Shown: positions 8,674-17,208 of the stretch, in pieces | How positions within the stretch are numbered: position 1 is the stretch's first letter | Layout of the letters: each line of letters starts with the position of its first letter | From: Pseudomonas sp. CC6-YY-74 | GTDB taxonomy: Bacteria > Pseudomonadota > Gammaproteobacteria > Pseudomonadales > Pseudomonadaceae | DNA length: 64,000 bases | NCBI RefSeq assembly: GCF_002025205.1 | Contig: NZ_CP019947.1 | Span: forward strand, 4,068,001 to 4,132,000 | Reading direction: 5' to 3' | Program-made: the position numbers and the translations under genes | Notes under the pieces: generated by a model | What the model saw: only the letters and a program-made list of their open reading frames with translations | Database searches by the model: none | What the model was told of the DNA's origin: nothing

Positions 8674-9090
8674 ATGCGCAGGTTGATCTATGTCGCCGGC
8701 CTGGGTTGCCGGCGCGGTTGCTCGCGCGAGCAACTCCAGCACCTGCTGGAGCAGGCGCTGGCGTTGCAGGGTTTGCAGCCCGGCGACCTAAGTGGCCTGG
8801 CCAGCAGCGAGCACAAGCGCGATGAACCCGGTCTCCGTCAGCTGGCTGAACACCTGCATTTGCCGCTGACGTGGCTGTCGGCCAGCCAACTGGACGCTTA
8901 CCAGAGCCGCCTGAGCCAACCCAGCGCGCTGAGCCTGCAGATGACCGGCAGCGCCGGAGTGGCCGAAGCCTGCGCCCTGGCTCAAGCCGAAAGCCTGAGT
9001 GGAGCGCGCGCCGAGCTGCTGTGCGAGAAGATCCGTTCGGCCAGTGCCACCTGCGCCCTCGCCTTCGCCCCAATTGTGGAGACTGTATGA
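8674..9090 (+). CDS. cobE: CobE / CbiG C-terminal-like cobalamin biosynthesis protein
   Basis: This 138-aa protein resembles the CobE/CbiG C-terminal domain. It has an N-terminal GLGCRRGCS motif, a LASSEHKRDEPGL block, and a C-terminal SGARAELLCEKIRSA block. Its role in the aerobic pathway is thought to lie around ring contraction and precorrin handling; the exact reaction is not settled. It overlaps cobM by 4 bases (ATGA), so the two are translationally coupled. Confidence 0.85.
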   Translation: MRRLIYVAGLGCRRGCSREQLQHLLEQALALQGLQPGDLSGLASSEHKRDEPGLRQLAEHLHLPLTWLSASQLDAYQSRLSQPSALSLQMTGSAGVAEACALAQAESLSGARAELLCEKIRSASATCALAFAPIVETV

Positions 9091-9842
9091 CCGTCTACTT
9101 TATCGGCGCCGGCCCCGGCGACCCGGAGCTGATCACCGTCAAGGGCCAGCGCCTGCTGCGCAGCTGCCCGGTGATTCTGTATGCCGGCTCGCTGGTGCCC
9201 ACCGCGGTACTCGATGGGCATAGCGCCGAGTTGCTGGTCAACACCGCCGAACTGCATCTGGATGAAATCATCCGACTGATTCGCCAGGCCCACGAACAAG
9301 GTCAGGACGTCGCCCGCGTGCATTCCGGCGATCCCTCGCTGTACGGCGCCATCGGTGAGCAGATCCGCCACCTGCGTGCGCTGGCCATTCCGTTCCAGAT
9401 CATCCCCGGGGTGACCGCCACTGCCGCCTGTGCGGCCCTGCTGGAAAGCGAACTGACCCTGCCCGACGTCTCCCAGACCCTGATCCTCACCCGCTACGCC
9501 AGCAAGTCGGCTATGCCCGCCGGCGAGCAACTGCATGATCTGGCCCGCCACGGCGCGACCATGGCCATACACCTGGGTGTGGTGCACCTGCGGAAAATCG
9601 TCGCCGAGTTGCTGCCGCATTACGGCGCAGACTGCCCGATCGCCGTGGTCCATCGCGCCAGCTGGCCCGATCAGGACTGGGTCAGCGGCACCCTGGCCGA
9701 TATCGAGGCGCTGGTCAGCGCCAAGGGCTTTCGCCGCACCGCGCTGATCCTGGTCGGACGAGTGCTCAATGCCCAGGACTTTGCCGACTCGGCGCTGTAC
9801 CACGCCGAGCACCGTCACCTGTTCAGGGGGCAAGACGCCTGA
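9087..9842 (+). CDS. cobM: Precorrin-4 C(11)-methyltransferase
   Basis: The product is 251 aa, a class III SAM-dependent tetrapyrrole methylase. The N-terminal VYFIGAGPGDPELITVKG loop and HSGDPSLYGAIGEQ (about residue 75) are the family signatures, and IPGVTATAA follows near residue 103. It transfers a methyl group to C-11 of precorrin-4 in cobalamin synthesis. The ATG overlaps the cobE stop. The 3' end overlaps a convergent hypothetical gene by 20 bp. Confidence 0.94.
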   Translation: MTVYFIGAGPGDPELITVKGQRLLRSCPVILYAGSLVPTAVLDGHSAELLVNTAELHLDEIIRLIRQAHEQGQDVARVHSGDPSLYGAIGEQIRHLRALAIPFQIIPGVTATAACAALLESELTLPDVSQTLILTRYASKSAMPAGEQLHDLARHGATMAIHLGVVHLRKIVAELLPHYGADCPIAVVHRASWPDQDWVSGTLADIEALVSAKGFRRTALILVGRVLNAQDFADSALYHAEHRHLFRGQDA

Positions 9843-10140
9843 GGCAATACAGGCTGGAGTCGATCTTGGCGTAGTTATCCACAATCGCCACTTCGGCTCC
9901 CAACTCACGCAAACGGCTGTTCAGGTCACTGGCATACAGTTGCTGCAGAAAGCGCGGGTAATCGGCCTGCTGGGCCGCCGGCAATTGAGCTTGGACAAAG
10001 CCGTGCAGAGCCGGCAGCCGGAACTGCCAGTAACCTGGCCCACAGACAAAATCCTGCTCGCGCAGCAGGCCGACGAACGCCTCATCGCCCTGCAGCACTG
10101 CCTGGCAGCCATCGAATAACAGTGCCAACGCAGGGCTCAT
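9823..10140 (-). CDS. Hypothetical protein downstream of glmS (105 aa)
   Basis: I do not recognise this protein. It is a soluble-looking 105-aa sequence with no signal peptide or membrane segment, aromatic-rich in the middle (GYWQFRLPALHGF) and acidic near the C-terminus (AEVAIVDNYAKID). It starts 7 nt after the glmS stop on the same strand, so it is probably co-transcribed with glmS. That spacing, the GC-rich third positions and the convergent overlap with cobM argue that it is a real gene. Confidence 0.6.
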   Translation of the reverse strand: MSPALALLFDGCQAVLQGDEAFVGLLREQDFVCGPGYWQFRLPALHGFVQAQLPAAQQADYPRFLQQLYASDLNSRLRELGAEVAIVDNYAKIDSSLYCLRRLAP

Positions 10141-10147
10141 GCGCGCA

Positions 10148-11998
10148 TTACTCGACCGTCACGCTCTTGGCCAGGTTGCGCGGCTGATCGACGTCGGTGC
10201 CCTTGAGCACGGCGACGTAGTAGGACAACAGCTGCAGCGGAATGGTGTAGAGAATCGGCGCCAGGGCGTCGTGGATATGCGGCATGTTCACCACATGGGT
10301 GCCCTCGCCGTTGCGCAGGCCGGCCTGCTCATCGGCAAACACCAGCAACTCGCCGCCACGCGCGCGCACTTCCTGCAGGTTGGATTTGAGCTTCTCCAGC
10401 AACTCGTTATTGGGCGCCACCGTGACCACCGGCATGTCGCTGTCGACCAACGCCAAGGGTCCGTGCTTGAGTTCGCCGGCCGGATAGGCTTCGGCGTGGA
10501 TATAGGAAATCTCCTTGAGCTTGAGCGCCCCCTCCATGGCCACCGGATACTGCGCGCCACGGCCGAGGAACAGCGCGTGGTGCTTCTCGGCGAATAGCTC
10601 GGAGACCTTCTCCACCACCGTGTCCATCGCCAGGGCTTCGCCGAGGCGGGTCGGCAGGCGGCGCAGTTCGTCCACCAGCTCGGCTTCCAGTTGCTTATCC
10701 AGGCTGCCGCGGACCTGCCCGAGGGACAGGGTCAGCAGCATCAGGGCGACCAACTGGGTGGTGAAGGCCTTGGTCGAGGCCACACCGATTTCCGGGCCAG
10801 CCTGGGTCAACAGCGTCAGGTCTGATTCGCGCACCAGCGAGCTAATGCCAACGTTGCAGATTGCCAGGCTGGCCAGGTAACCGCCCTGCTCGGGGCTCAG
10901 CGCCTTGGCGTTGCGCAGCGCCGCCAGGGTGTCGGCGGTTTCGCCGGACTGGGAAATGCTGATGAACAGGGTATCGGCCTGCACCACCACCTTGCGGTAG
11001 CGGAATTCGCTGGCCACTTCGATCTGGCAGGGGACTCCGGCCAGTTCTTCCAGCCAGTAACGGGCGACCATGCCGGCGTGATAGCTGGTGCCGCAGGCGA
11101 CGATCTGCACGTTCTTCACCCGCGCAAACAGCTCGGCGGCTTGCGGACCGAACGCCTGGACCAGCACCTGGTTACTGCCCAGACGGCCCTCCAGGGTGCG
11201 TTGCACGACCTTGGGTTGCTCATGGATTTCCTTGAGCATGAAATGGCGGAACTCACCCTTATCGGCGGCTTCGGCGCCTTCGTGGTACTGCACGCTCTCG
11301 CGTTGCACCGGGTTGCCGTCAACATCCCAGATCTGCAGGCCATCGCGCTGGATCTCGGCGATATCGCCTTCTTCCAGGTACATGAAGCGGTCGGTCACCT
11401 GACGCAGGGCCAGTTGATCCGAGGCGAGGAAGTTCTCGCCCAGGCCCAGGCCGATCACCAGCGGGCTGCCGCTGCGGGCGGCGAGCAGGCGATCCGGCTG
11501 TTGGGCGCTGATCACTGCCAGGCCGTAGGCGCCGTGCAGTTCCTTGACCGCGGCCTTGAGCGCGGCAGTCAGGTCACCCACACTCTGCAGCTTGTGTTCG
11601 AGCAGGTGGACGATGACTTCGGTGTCGGTATCCGAGCTGAACACGTAGCCCAGGCCCTTGAGCTGCGCGCGCAGTTGTTCGTGGTTTTCGATGATGCCGT
11701 TGTGCACCACCGCCAGATCAGTGCCGGAGAAATGCGGGTGGGCATTACGTTCACTCGGCGCGCCGTGGGTGGCCCAGCGGGTGTGGGCGATGCCCAGACG
11801 GCCGACCAGTGGTTCTGCAACTAACGCGGCTTGCAGTTCGCTGACCTTGCCCACCCGACGGCGGCGCTCGAGCTGGCCTTGCTCATTCAACAGCGCCACA
11901 CCGGCGCTGTCGTAGCCGCGGTATTCCAGGCGTTTCAGACCTTCCACCAGCACGGCGGTGATGTTGCGTTCGGCGACGGCGCCCACGATGCCACACAT
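10148..11998 (-). CDS. glmS: Glucosamine-6-phosphate synthase (glutamine-hydrolysing)
   Basis: The product is 616 aa. It begins MCGIVGAV, so the N-terminal cysteine nucleophile of the class II glutamine amidotransferase domain is in place after Met removal. Two SIS sugar-isomerase domains follow (about residues 295-430 and 465-600, with CGTSYHAG and SISQSGETADT), ending DQPRNLAKSVTVE. It makes GlcN-6-P from Fru-6-P and glutamine, the first step towards peptidoglycan and LPS amino sugars. The DeoR regulator lies 12 nt upstream and glmU lies beyond it. Confidence 0.97.
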   Translation of the reverse strand: MCGIVGAVAERNITAVLVEGLKRLEYRGYDSAGVALLNEQGQLERRRRVGKVSELQAALVAEPLVGRLGIAHTRWATHGAPSERNAHPHFSGTDLAVVHNGIIENHEQLRAQLKGLGYVFSSDTDTEVIVHLLEHKLQSVGDLTAALKAAVKELHGAYGLAVISAQQPDRLLAARSGSPLVIGLGLGENFLASDQLALRQVTDRFMYLEEGDIAEIQRDGLQIWDVDGNPVQRESVQYHEGAEAADKGEFRHFMLKEIHEQPKVVQRTLEGRLGSNQVLVQAFGPQAAELFARVKNVQIVACGTSYHAGMVARYWLEELAGVPCQIEVASEFRYRKVVVQADTLFISISQSGETADTLAALRNAKALSPEQGGYLASLAICNVGISSLVRESDLTLLTQAGPEIGVASTKAFTTQLVALMLLTLSLGQVRGSLDKQLEAELVDELRRLPTRLGEALAMDTVVEKVSELFAEKHHALFLGRGAQYPVAMEGALKLKEISYIHAEAYPAGELKHGPLALVDSDMPVVTVAPNNELLEKLKSNLQEVRARGGELLVFADEQAGLRNGEGTHVVNMPHIHDALAPILYTIPLQLLSYYVAVLKGTDVDQPRNLAKSVTVE

Positions 11999-12010
11999 AG
12001 TCTTGCTCCT

Positions 12011-12781
12011 TTAATGCTCTACGGCTGCGCAGATCAGGTTGACCCCGCGCGCCGTCAGTTGTTCGCGTGCCTCAGCGCTGAGGCGTTCGTCGGTTATCAG
12101 GGTATGGATGCTGCCCCAGGGCAGCTCCAGATTGGGAATCTTGCGGCCGATCTTGTCACTCTCGACCATCACTACCACCTCGCGGGCCACCTCGGCCATC
12201 ACCCGACTCAGGCCGAGCAACTCATTGAAGGTGGTGGTGCCACGCGCCAGATCGATGCCATCGGCGCCAATGAACAGCTGGTCGAAGTCGTAGGAGCGCA
12301 GCACCTGCTCGGCGACCTGACCCTGGAACGATTCCGAGTGCGGGTCCCAGGTGCCGCCGGTCATCAGCAGCACCGGCTCGTGCTCCAGCTCGCTGAGGGC
12401 GCGGGCCACATTCAGCGAGTTGGTCATTACCACCAGGCCCGGCTTGTGGCCGAGCTGCGGAATCATTGCCGCCGTGGTGGTACCGCTGTCGATGATGATC
12501 CGCGCATGCTCGCGAATGCGCGCCACGCCGGCGCGGGCGATGGCCTGCTTGTAGGTGGAAATCGGCTGGCTGGCATCGCCGATCAACTCCTGCGGCAGGG
12601 GCACTGCGCCGCCATACCGGCGCAGCAGCAAGCCATTCTTCTCCAGGGCGCCGAGGTCTTTGCGAATGGTCACTTCCGAGGTTTCGAAACGCTTGGCCAA
12701 CGCGTCGACACTCACCTCGCCCTGCTCGGCGAGCAAGGCGAGAATGGTGTGTCGACGTTGCGGTGTGTTGCGTTTCGACAT
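12011..12781 (-). CDS. glmR: DeoR-family transcriptional regulator (GlmR-like)
   Basis: The product is 256 aa with the DeoR plan. An N-terminal winged helix-turn-helix (TILALLAEQGEVSVDALAKR, about residues 12-31) includes the typical TSEVTIRKDLGALE recognition helix, and a sugar-phosphate isomerase-like sensor domain carries the DSGTTTAAM and GADGIDLARG motifs. Its place directly upstream of glmS and downstream of glmU suggests it senses an amino-sugar phosphate and controls glm genes. A small palindrome just upstream of its start may be its operator. The target is inferred from context. Confidence 0.85.
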   Translation of the reverse strand: MSKRNTPQRRHTILALLAEQGEVSVDALAKRFETSEVTIRKDLGALEKNGLLLRRYGGAVPLPQELIGDASQPISTYKQAIARAGVARIREHARIIIDSGTTTAAMIPQLGHKPGLVVMTNSLNVARALSELEHEPVLLMTGGTWDPHSESFQGQVAEQVLRSYDFDQLFIGADGIDLARGTTTFNELLGLSRVMAEVAREVVVMVESDKIGRKIPNLELPWGSIHTLITDERLSAEAREQLTARGVNLICAAVEH

Positions 12782-12787
12782 GCTAAG

Positions 12788-12800
12788 TTTCGATTCGAAA
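12788..12800. promoter_or_regulatory. Possible operator upstream of the DeoR regulator
   Basis: TTTCG-ATT-CGAAA is a perfect 5-3-5 palindrome seven bases upstream of the regulator's ATG. A further TTTCGA-containing stretch lies about 35 bp away. DeoR/GlpR proteins bind TTTCG-rich sites, so autoregulation is plausible, but this rests on pattern alone. Confidence 0.35.
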
Positions 12801-12863
12801 GATAATTACGCGAATCAAAACCTAATGAAGCTTTCGAGTCAAGAGCCGCTTGGCGACCAGACC

Positions 12864-12936
12864 GTAGGGCGTACTCGCCGAAGGCAGTACGCCGAACTCT
12901 ATGGCGGGCTGCCGCTGCACGGCGAGGCCGCCCTAC
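12864..12936. repeat. Inverted repeat between glmU and the DeoR regulator
   Basis: GTAGGGCG (12864-12871) pairs with CGCCCTAC (12929-12936); an inner GTAC pair and a GCCG/CGGC pair also occur. The right arm covers the glmU stop codon. It resembles the GTAGGG...CCCTAC hairpin repeats elsewhere in this window and may stabilise or end the glmU transcript. Confidence 0.45.
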
Positions 12937-14297
12937 CTGTTGATCTTCACCGGCCGTTTCCAGCCGTCGATATTGCGCTGCTTGGCGCGGCCTACCGCCA
13001 GCGTGCCCGCCGGTACATCGGCGGTGATCACCGAGCCGGCGCCAGTGGTAGTGCCGTCGCCCAGGGTCACGGGAGCAACCAGTGCGCTGTTGGAACCGAT
13101 GAACACGTCCTCGCCCAGCACCGTCTTGTGCTTGTTGGCGCCATCGTAGTTGCAGGTGATGGTGCCTGCACCGATATTGCTCCGGGCGCCGATCTCGGCA
13201 TCGCCCAGATAGCTCAGGTGGCCAGCCTTGGCGCCCTCGCCCAGCACGGCGTTCTTCAGTTCGACGAAGTTACCCACATGCGCCTTGGCCCCCAGGACGC
13301 TGCCGGGCCGCAGGCGGGCGAAGGGACCACAGTCGGCACCCTCGCCCAGTTCGGCGCCGTCCAGATGGCTGTTGGCTTTAACTACTGCGCCCTTGCGCAG
13401 GATGCTGTCCTTGATCACGCAGTTCGGGCCGATCGAAACAAAGTCTTCGATGACCACGCGGCCTTCGAGGATCACGTTGATATCGATCAGCACGTCGCGG
13501 CCCACCGTCACCTCGCCACGCAGGTCGAAACGCGCTGGATCGCGCAAGGTCACGCCCTGCACCATCAGGCTGCGCGCGGCACGCTGCTGGTAATGACGTT
13601 CCAACTCGGCCAATTGGATGCGATCGTTGGCGCCCTGCACTTCCATCGCATCCAGGGGCTGCTCGGTAGCCACGATCAAGCCGTCCGCCACGGCCATGGC
13701 GATCACGTCGGTAAGGTAGTACTCGCCCTGGACATTGCTGTTGGACAGCCGCCCGAGCCAGTCGCCCAGACGGTTGCCGGGTACGGCGAGAATGCCGGTG
13801 TTGCCTTCGCAGATCTGCCGTTGCTCGGGCGTGGCGTCCTTGTGCTCGACAATTGCCTTCACCACGCCAGCGGCATCGCGCACGATGCGGCCATAACCAC
13901 TCGGATCGAGGAGGTCGACCGTCAATAGCCCAAGCTGCTCGGCGCCGACCTGCTCGAGCAAACGCTCGAGGGTGGCGGTCTCGATCAGCGGCACATCCCC
14001 GTAGAGGATCAGCACGCGCTCGGCAGTCAGCGCCGGCAGGGCCTGGGCCACGGCATGGCCGGTGCCCAGTTGTTCGCTCTGCAGGACGAAGTTCAGATCA
14101 TCTGCGGCCAGTCGCTCACGCACCAGATCCGCACCATGCCCGATCACCACATGGATGCCGACAGGCGCAAGCTCTCGGGCACGGTCGATGACGTGCGCGA
14201 GCATGGATTGACCGGCAATCGGATGCAGGACTTTCGGCAAGGCGGAACGCATGCGAGTGCCCTGGCCGGCGGCGAGGATGACGATATCGAGAGACAT
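12933..14297 (-). CDS. glmU: Bifunctional GlmU: GlcN-1-P acetyltransferase / GlcNAc-1-P uridyltransferase
   Basis: The product is 454 aa. The N-terminal nucleotidyltransferase domain starts LAAGQGTRMRSALPK (residues 8-22) with GTGHAVAQALP and YGDVPLI. The C-terminal half is a left-handed beta-helix of hexapeptide repeats, with the acetyltransferase segment NYDGANKHKT. It makes UDP-GlcNAc in two steps from GlcN-1-P. The ATG at 14297 is chosen because the family starts MSLDIVILAAG; the open frame reaches further only through the terminator region. atpC lies upstream on the same strand, with a terminator hairpin between. Confidence 0.96.
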   Translation of the reverse strand: MSLDIVILAAGQGTRMRSALPKVLHPIAGQSMLAHVIDRARELAPVGIHVVIGHGADLVRERLAADDLNFVLQSEQLGTGHAVAQALPALTAERVLILYGDVPLIETATLERLLEQVGAEQLGLLTVDLLDPSGYGRIVRDAAGVVKAIVEHKDATPEQRQICEGNTGILAVPGNRLGDWLGRLSNSNVQGEYYLTDVIAMAVADGLIVATEQPLDAMEVQGANDRIQLAELERHYQQRAARSLMVQGVTLRDPARFDLRGEVTVGRDVLIDINVILEGRVVIEDFVSIGPNCVIKDSILRKGAVVKANSHLDGAELGEGADCGPFARLRPGSVLGAKAHVGNFVELKNAVLGEGAKAGHLSYLGDAEIGARSNIGAGTITCNYDGANKHKTVLGEDVFIGSNSALVAPVTLGDGTTTGAGSVITADVPAGTLAVGRAKQRNIDGWKRPVKINR

Positions 14298-14330
14298 AGG
14301 CAGACACTGATCCAAAAAATGCGGACAAAG

Positions 14331-14358
14331 AAAAAGGGTAGCCAAGGCTACCCTTTTA
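14331..14358 (-). terminator. Rho-independent terminator after the atp operon
   Basis: A strong hairpin (GGGTAGCC, loop, GGCTACCC) is flanked by A/T runs on both sides and lies about 60 nt after the atpC stop. The minus-strand U tract CCCTTTTTC follows the stem. Its symmetry would allow termination in either direction. Confidence 0.85.
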
Positions 14359-14420
14359 CTCACTTGCGATGAAGCCTGACGAATCGCTTGCGGAAAACTG
14401 ACGTTTTCAACAATCGAGTA

Positions 14421-14849
14421 TCAGCTACCGCCGTACTTCTTGCGCAGCTGCTGGACGGTGCGCAGTTGAGCTGCGGCCTCGGCCAGACGAGCGGCGGCGG
14501 AGCCGTAGTCGAACTCGGCGCCTTTATCATGCAGGGCCTTCTCGGCAGCCTTGACGGCTTCCTGAGCAGAGGCTTCGTCGAGGTCGGCAGCACGCTGCAC
14601 GGTATCGGCCAAAACCTTGATCATGTTCGGCTGCACTTCAAGAAAGCCACCGGAGATGTAATACACCTCGGCTTCGCCACCTTGCTTGATCAGGCGAATC
14701 GGACCTGGCTTGAGGTCGGTGATCAGCGGCGCGTGGCCTGGAGCGATACCCATATCACCCAGGTTGCCGTGCGCAACCACCATCTCGACCAGACCGGAGA
14801 AAATCTCGCCTTCTGCGCTGACGATGTCGCAATGGACTGTCATAGCCAT
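14421..14849 (-). CDS. atpC: ATP synthase F1 epsilon subunit
   Basis: The product is 142 aa: an N-terminal beta-sandwich (IVSAEGEIFSGLVEMV, APGHAPLITDLKPG) followed by a C-terminal helical hairpin rich in Ala. It couples the central stalk to the c-ring and inhibits ATP hydrolysis. The start MAMTVHCD at 14849 matches the pseudomonad family; an in-frame ATG two codons later (14843) is an alternative. It is the last gene of the atp operon, 42 bp after atpD. Confidence 0.96.
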   Translation of the reverse strand: MAMTVHCDIVSAEGEIFSGLVEMVVAHGNLGDMGIAPGHAPLITDLKPGPIRLIKQGGEAEVYYISGGFLEVQPNMIKVLADTVQRAADLDEASAQEAVKAAEKALHDKGAEFDYGSAAARLAEAAAQLRTVQQLRKKYGGS

Positions 14850-14891
14850 ATCTAGCCTCACAAAAGCGCCCGTCTCCGGGCGCACGGGTGA

Positions 14892-16268
14892 TTACAGTTT
14901 CTTCGCTTTCTCGATGGCTTCTTCGATGCCGCCGACCATGTAGAACGCCTGCTCCGGCAGGTGATCGTAATCACCTTTCAGAATACCGCTGAAACCAGCG
15001 ATGGAGTCCTTCAGGGAGACGTACTTGCCAGGCGAACCCGTAAAGACTTCGGCCACGAAGAACGGCTGCGACAGGAAGCGCTGGATCTTACGCGCACGGG
15101 ATACCAACTGCTTGTCGGTTTCCGACAGCTCGTCCATACCCAGGATCGCGATGATGTCCTTCAGTTCCTTGTAACGCTGCAGCACGTACTGCACGCCGCG
15201 CGCGGTGTCGTAGTGCTCTTGACCGATCACGTTCGGGTCAAGCTGACGCGAACTGGAGTCGAGCGGGTCGACCGCTGGGTAGATACCCAGGGAGGCGATG
15301 TCACGAGACAGTACGACGGTGGCGTCCAAGTGGGCGAAGGTGGTCGCCGGGGACGGGTCAGTCAAGTCATCCGCGGGTACGTAAACGGCCTGGATCGAGG
15401 TGATCGAACCGCTCTTGGTCGACGTAATACGCTCTTGCAGGATACCCATTTCCTCAGCCAGCGTCGGCTGATAGCCCACGGCGGAAGGCATACGGCCCAG
15501 CAGAGCGGATACTTCGGTACCGGCCAGGGTGTAACGGTAGATGTTGTCGATAAACATCAGAACATCGTAACCGTCGTCCCGGAACTTCTCGGCAATGGTC
15601 AGACCGGTCAGCGCTACGCGCAGACGGTTGCCTGGCGGCTCGTTCATCTGACCGTAAACCAGGGCTACCTTGTCGAGAACGTTGGAGTCCTTCATCTCGT
15701 GGTAGAAGTCGTTACCCTCGCGGGTACGCTCGCCCACGCCGGCGAACACGGAGTAACCGCTGTGCTCGATGGCGATGTTACGGATCAGTTCCATCATGTT
15801 GACGGTCTTGCCGACACCGGCACCACCGAACAGACCGACTTTACCGCCTTTGACGAACGGGCAGATCAGGTCGATAACCTTGATGCCGGTTTCCAGCAGG
15901 TCGTTGCCGCCCGCTTGTTCAGCGAAAGACGGCGCAAGGCGGTGAATGCCCCAACGTTCTTCTTCGCCGATCGGACCGGCTTCGTCGATCGGATTACCGA
16001 GTACGTCCATGATCCGGCCCAGGGTCGCTTTACCAACCGGTACGGAGATGGCAGCGCCAGAGTCGATAACGTCCAGACCGCGCTTCAAGCCTTCGGTAGA
16101 ACCCATCGCAATGGTACGAACCACGCCGTCGCCCAGCTGTTGCTGAACTTCCAGAGTGGTTTCCGCGCCTTGTACTTTCAGCGCGTTGTAGATGTTCGGG
16201 ACCTGATCGCGTGGGAATTCCACGTCGATCACGGCGCCGATGATTTGTACGATACGTCCGCTACTCAT
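14892..16268 (-). CDS. atpD: ATP synthase F1 beta subunit
   Basis: The 458-aa catalytic subunit has Walker A GGAGVGKT near residue 149, the following GERTREGND, Walker B VLMFIDNIYR near residue 235, and the DELSE region near residue 378 that touches the gamma shaft. It synthesises ATP at the alpha/beta interfaces. It starts MSSGRIVQIIGAV, the usual N-terminus, and lies between atpG (30 bp upstream) and atpC. Confidence 0.98.
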   Translation of the reverse strand: MSSGRIVQIIGAVIDVEFPRDQVPNIYNALKVQGAETTLEVQQQLGDGVVRTIAMGSTEGLKRGLDVIDSGAAISVPVGKATLGRIMDVLGNPIDEAGPIGEEERWGIHRLAPSFAEQAGGNDLLETGIKVIDLICPFVKGGKVGLFGGAGVGKTVNMMELIRNIAIEHSGYSVFAGVGERTREGNDFYHEMKDSNVLDKVALVYGQMNEPPGNRLRVALTGLTIAEKFRDDGYDVLMFIDNIYRYTLAGTEVSALLGRMPSAVGYQPTLAEEMGILQERITSTKSGSITSIQAVYVPADDLTDPSPATTFAHLDATVVLSRDIASLGIYPAVDPLDSSSRQLDPNVIGQEHYDTARGVQYVLQRYKELKDIIAILGMDELSETDKQLVSRARKIQRFLSQPFFVAEVFTGSPGKYVSLKDSIAGFSGILKGDYDHLPEQAFYMVGGIEEAIEKAKKL

Positions 16269-16298
16269 AGCTGGATCCTCTGAATATATGAACCGGTA

Positions 16299-17159
16299 TC
16301 AGACCGCGGCTGCGCCGCCAACGATTTCCGAGATCTCTTGGGTGATCGCCGCCTGACGCGCCTTGTTGTAGATCAGCTGCAAATCGCTGATCAGATCACC
16401 GGCGTTGTCGGTAGCGTTCTTCATCGCGATCATCCGCGCCGCTTGTTCAGCTGCGTTGTTCTCGACCACCGCCTGGTACACCTGCGACTCCACGTAGCGC
16501 ACCATCAAGCCGTCCAGCAGCTCCTTGGCATCGGGTTCATAGAGATAGTCCCAGTGATGCTTGAGCTTTTGATCCGAATCAGCGACCAGGGGAATCAACT
16601 GTTCCACTGTCGGCTGTTGCGTCATGGTGTTGATAAACTTGTTCGATACCACGGACAAACGGTCGATGCGTCCATCGAGGTACGCATCGAGCATGACCTT
16701 GACGCTACCGATCAGATCGTTGATCGACGGCTCTTCGCCCAGGTGGCTGATCGCAGCAACGACATTGCCACCAAAGCTGCGGAAGAATGACGCACCCTTG
16801 CCACCAATCACGCAGATGTCGATCTCTACACCTTGTCCGCGGTTTACCACCATGTCCTTGACCAGGGCCTTGAACAGGTTGGTATTGAGGCCACCACATA
16901 AGCCACGGTCGCTGCTCACCACCACATAACCAACGCGTTTTACTTCACGCTCGATCATGAACGGATGAAGGTATTCCGGGTTGGCATTGGCCAGATGACC
17001 AATCACCTGACGGATGCGCTCCGCGTAAGGACGGCTGGCAGACATGCGCATTTGAGCCTTGCGCATCTTGCTGACAGCTACCTTTTCCATGGCGCTGGTG
17101 ATCTTTTGCGTGCTTTTGATGCTCGCAATCTTGCTGCGAATCTCTTTTGCGCCTGCCAT
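16299..17159 (-). CDS. atpG: ATP synthase F1 gamma subunit
   Basis: The product is 286 aa. It starts MAGAKEIRSKIASIKSTQKIT, the conserved N-terminal coiled-coil strand of the rotary shaft, has the SDRGLCGGLN motif near residue 84, and ends with the C-terminal helix (RMIAMKNATDNA, YNKARQAAITQEI). It rotates inside the alpha/beta hexamer. The gene lies between atpA and atpD in the standard order. Confidence 0.98.
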   Translation of the reverse strand: MAGAKEIRSKIASIKSTQKITSAMEKVAVSKMRKAQMRMSASRPYAERIRQVIGHLANANPEYLHPFMIEREVKRVGYVVVSSDRGLCGGLNTNLFKALVKDMVVNRGQGVEIDICVIGGKGASFFRSFGGNVVAAISHLGEEPSINDLIGSVKVMLDAYLDGRIDRLSVVSNKFINTMTQQPTVEQLIPLVADSDQKLKHHWDYLYEPDAKELLDGLMVRYVESQVYQAVVENNAAEQAARMIAMKNATDNAGDLISDLQLIYNKARQAAITQEISEIVGGAAAV

Positions 17160-17208
17160 TTGACACCTATCGGGTTAGCAGGCGGAGGTCATAGACCTCC
17201 GCTGCGGC

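Noticed and set aside
14961..16283. A 440-codon open frame antisense to atpD
   Set aside because: Same reason: it mirrors a highly conserved gene and shows no family motif.
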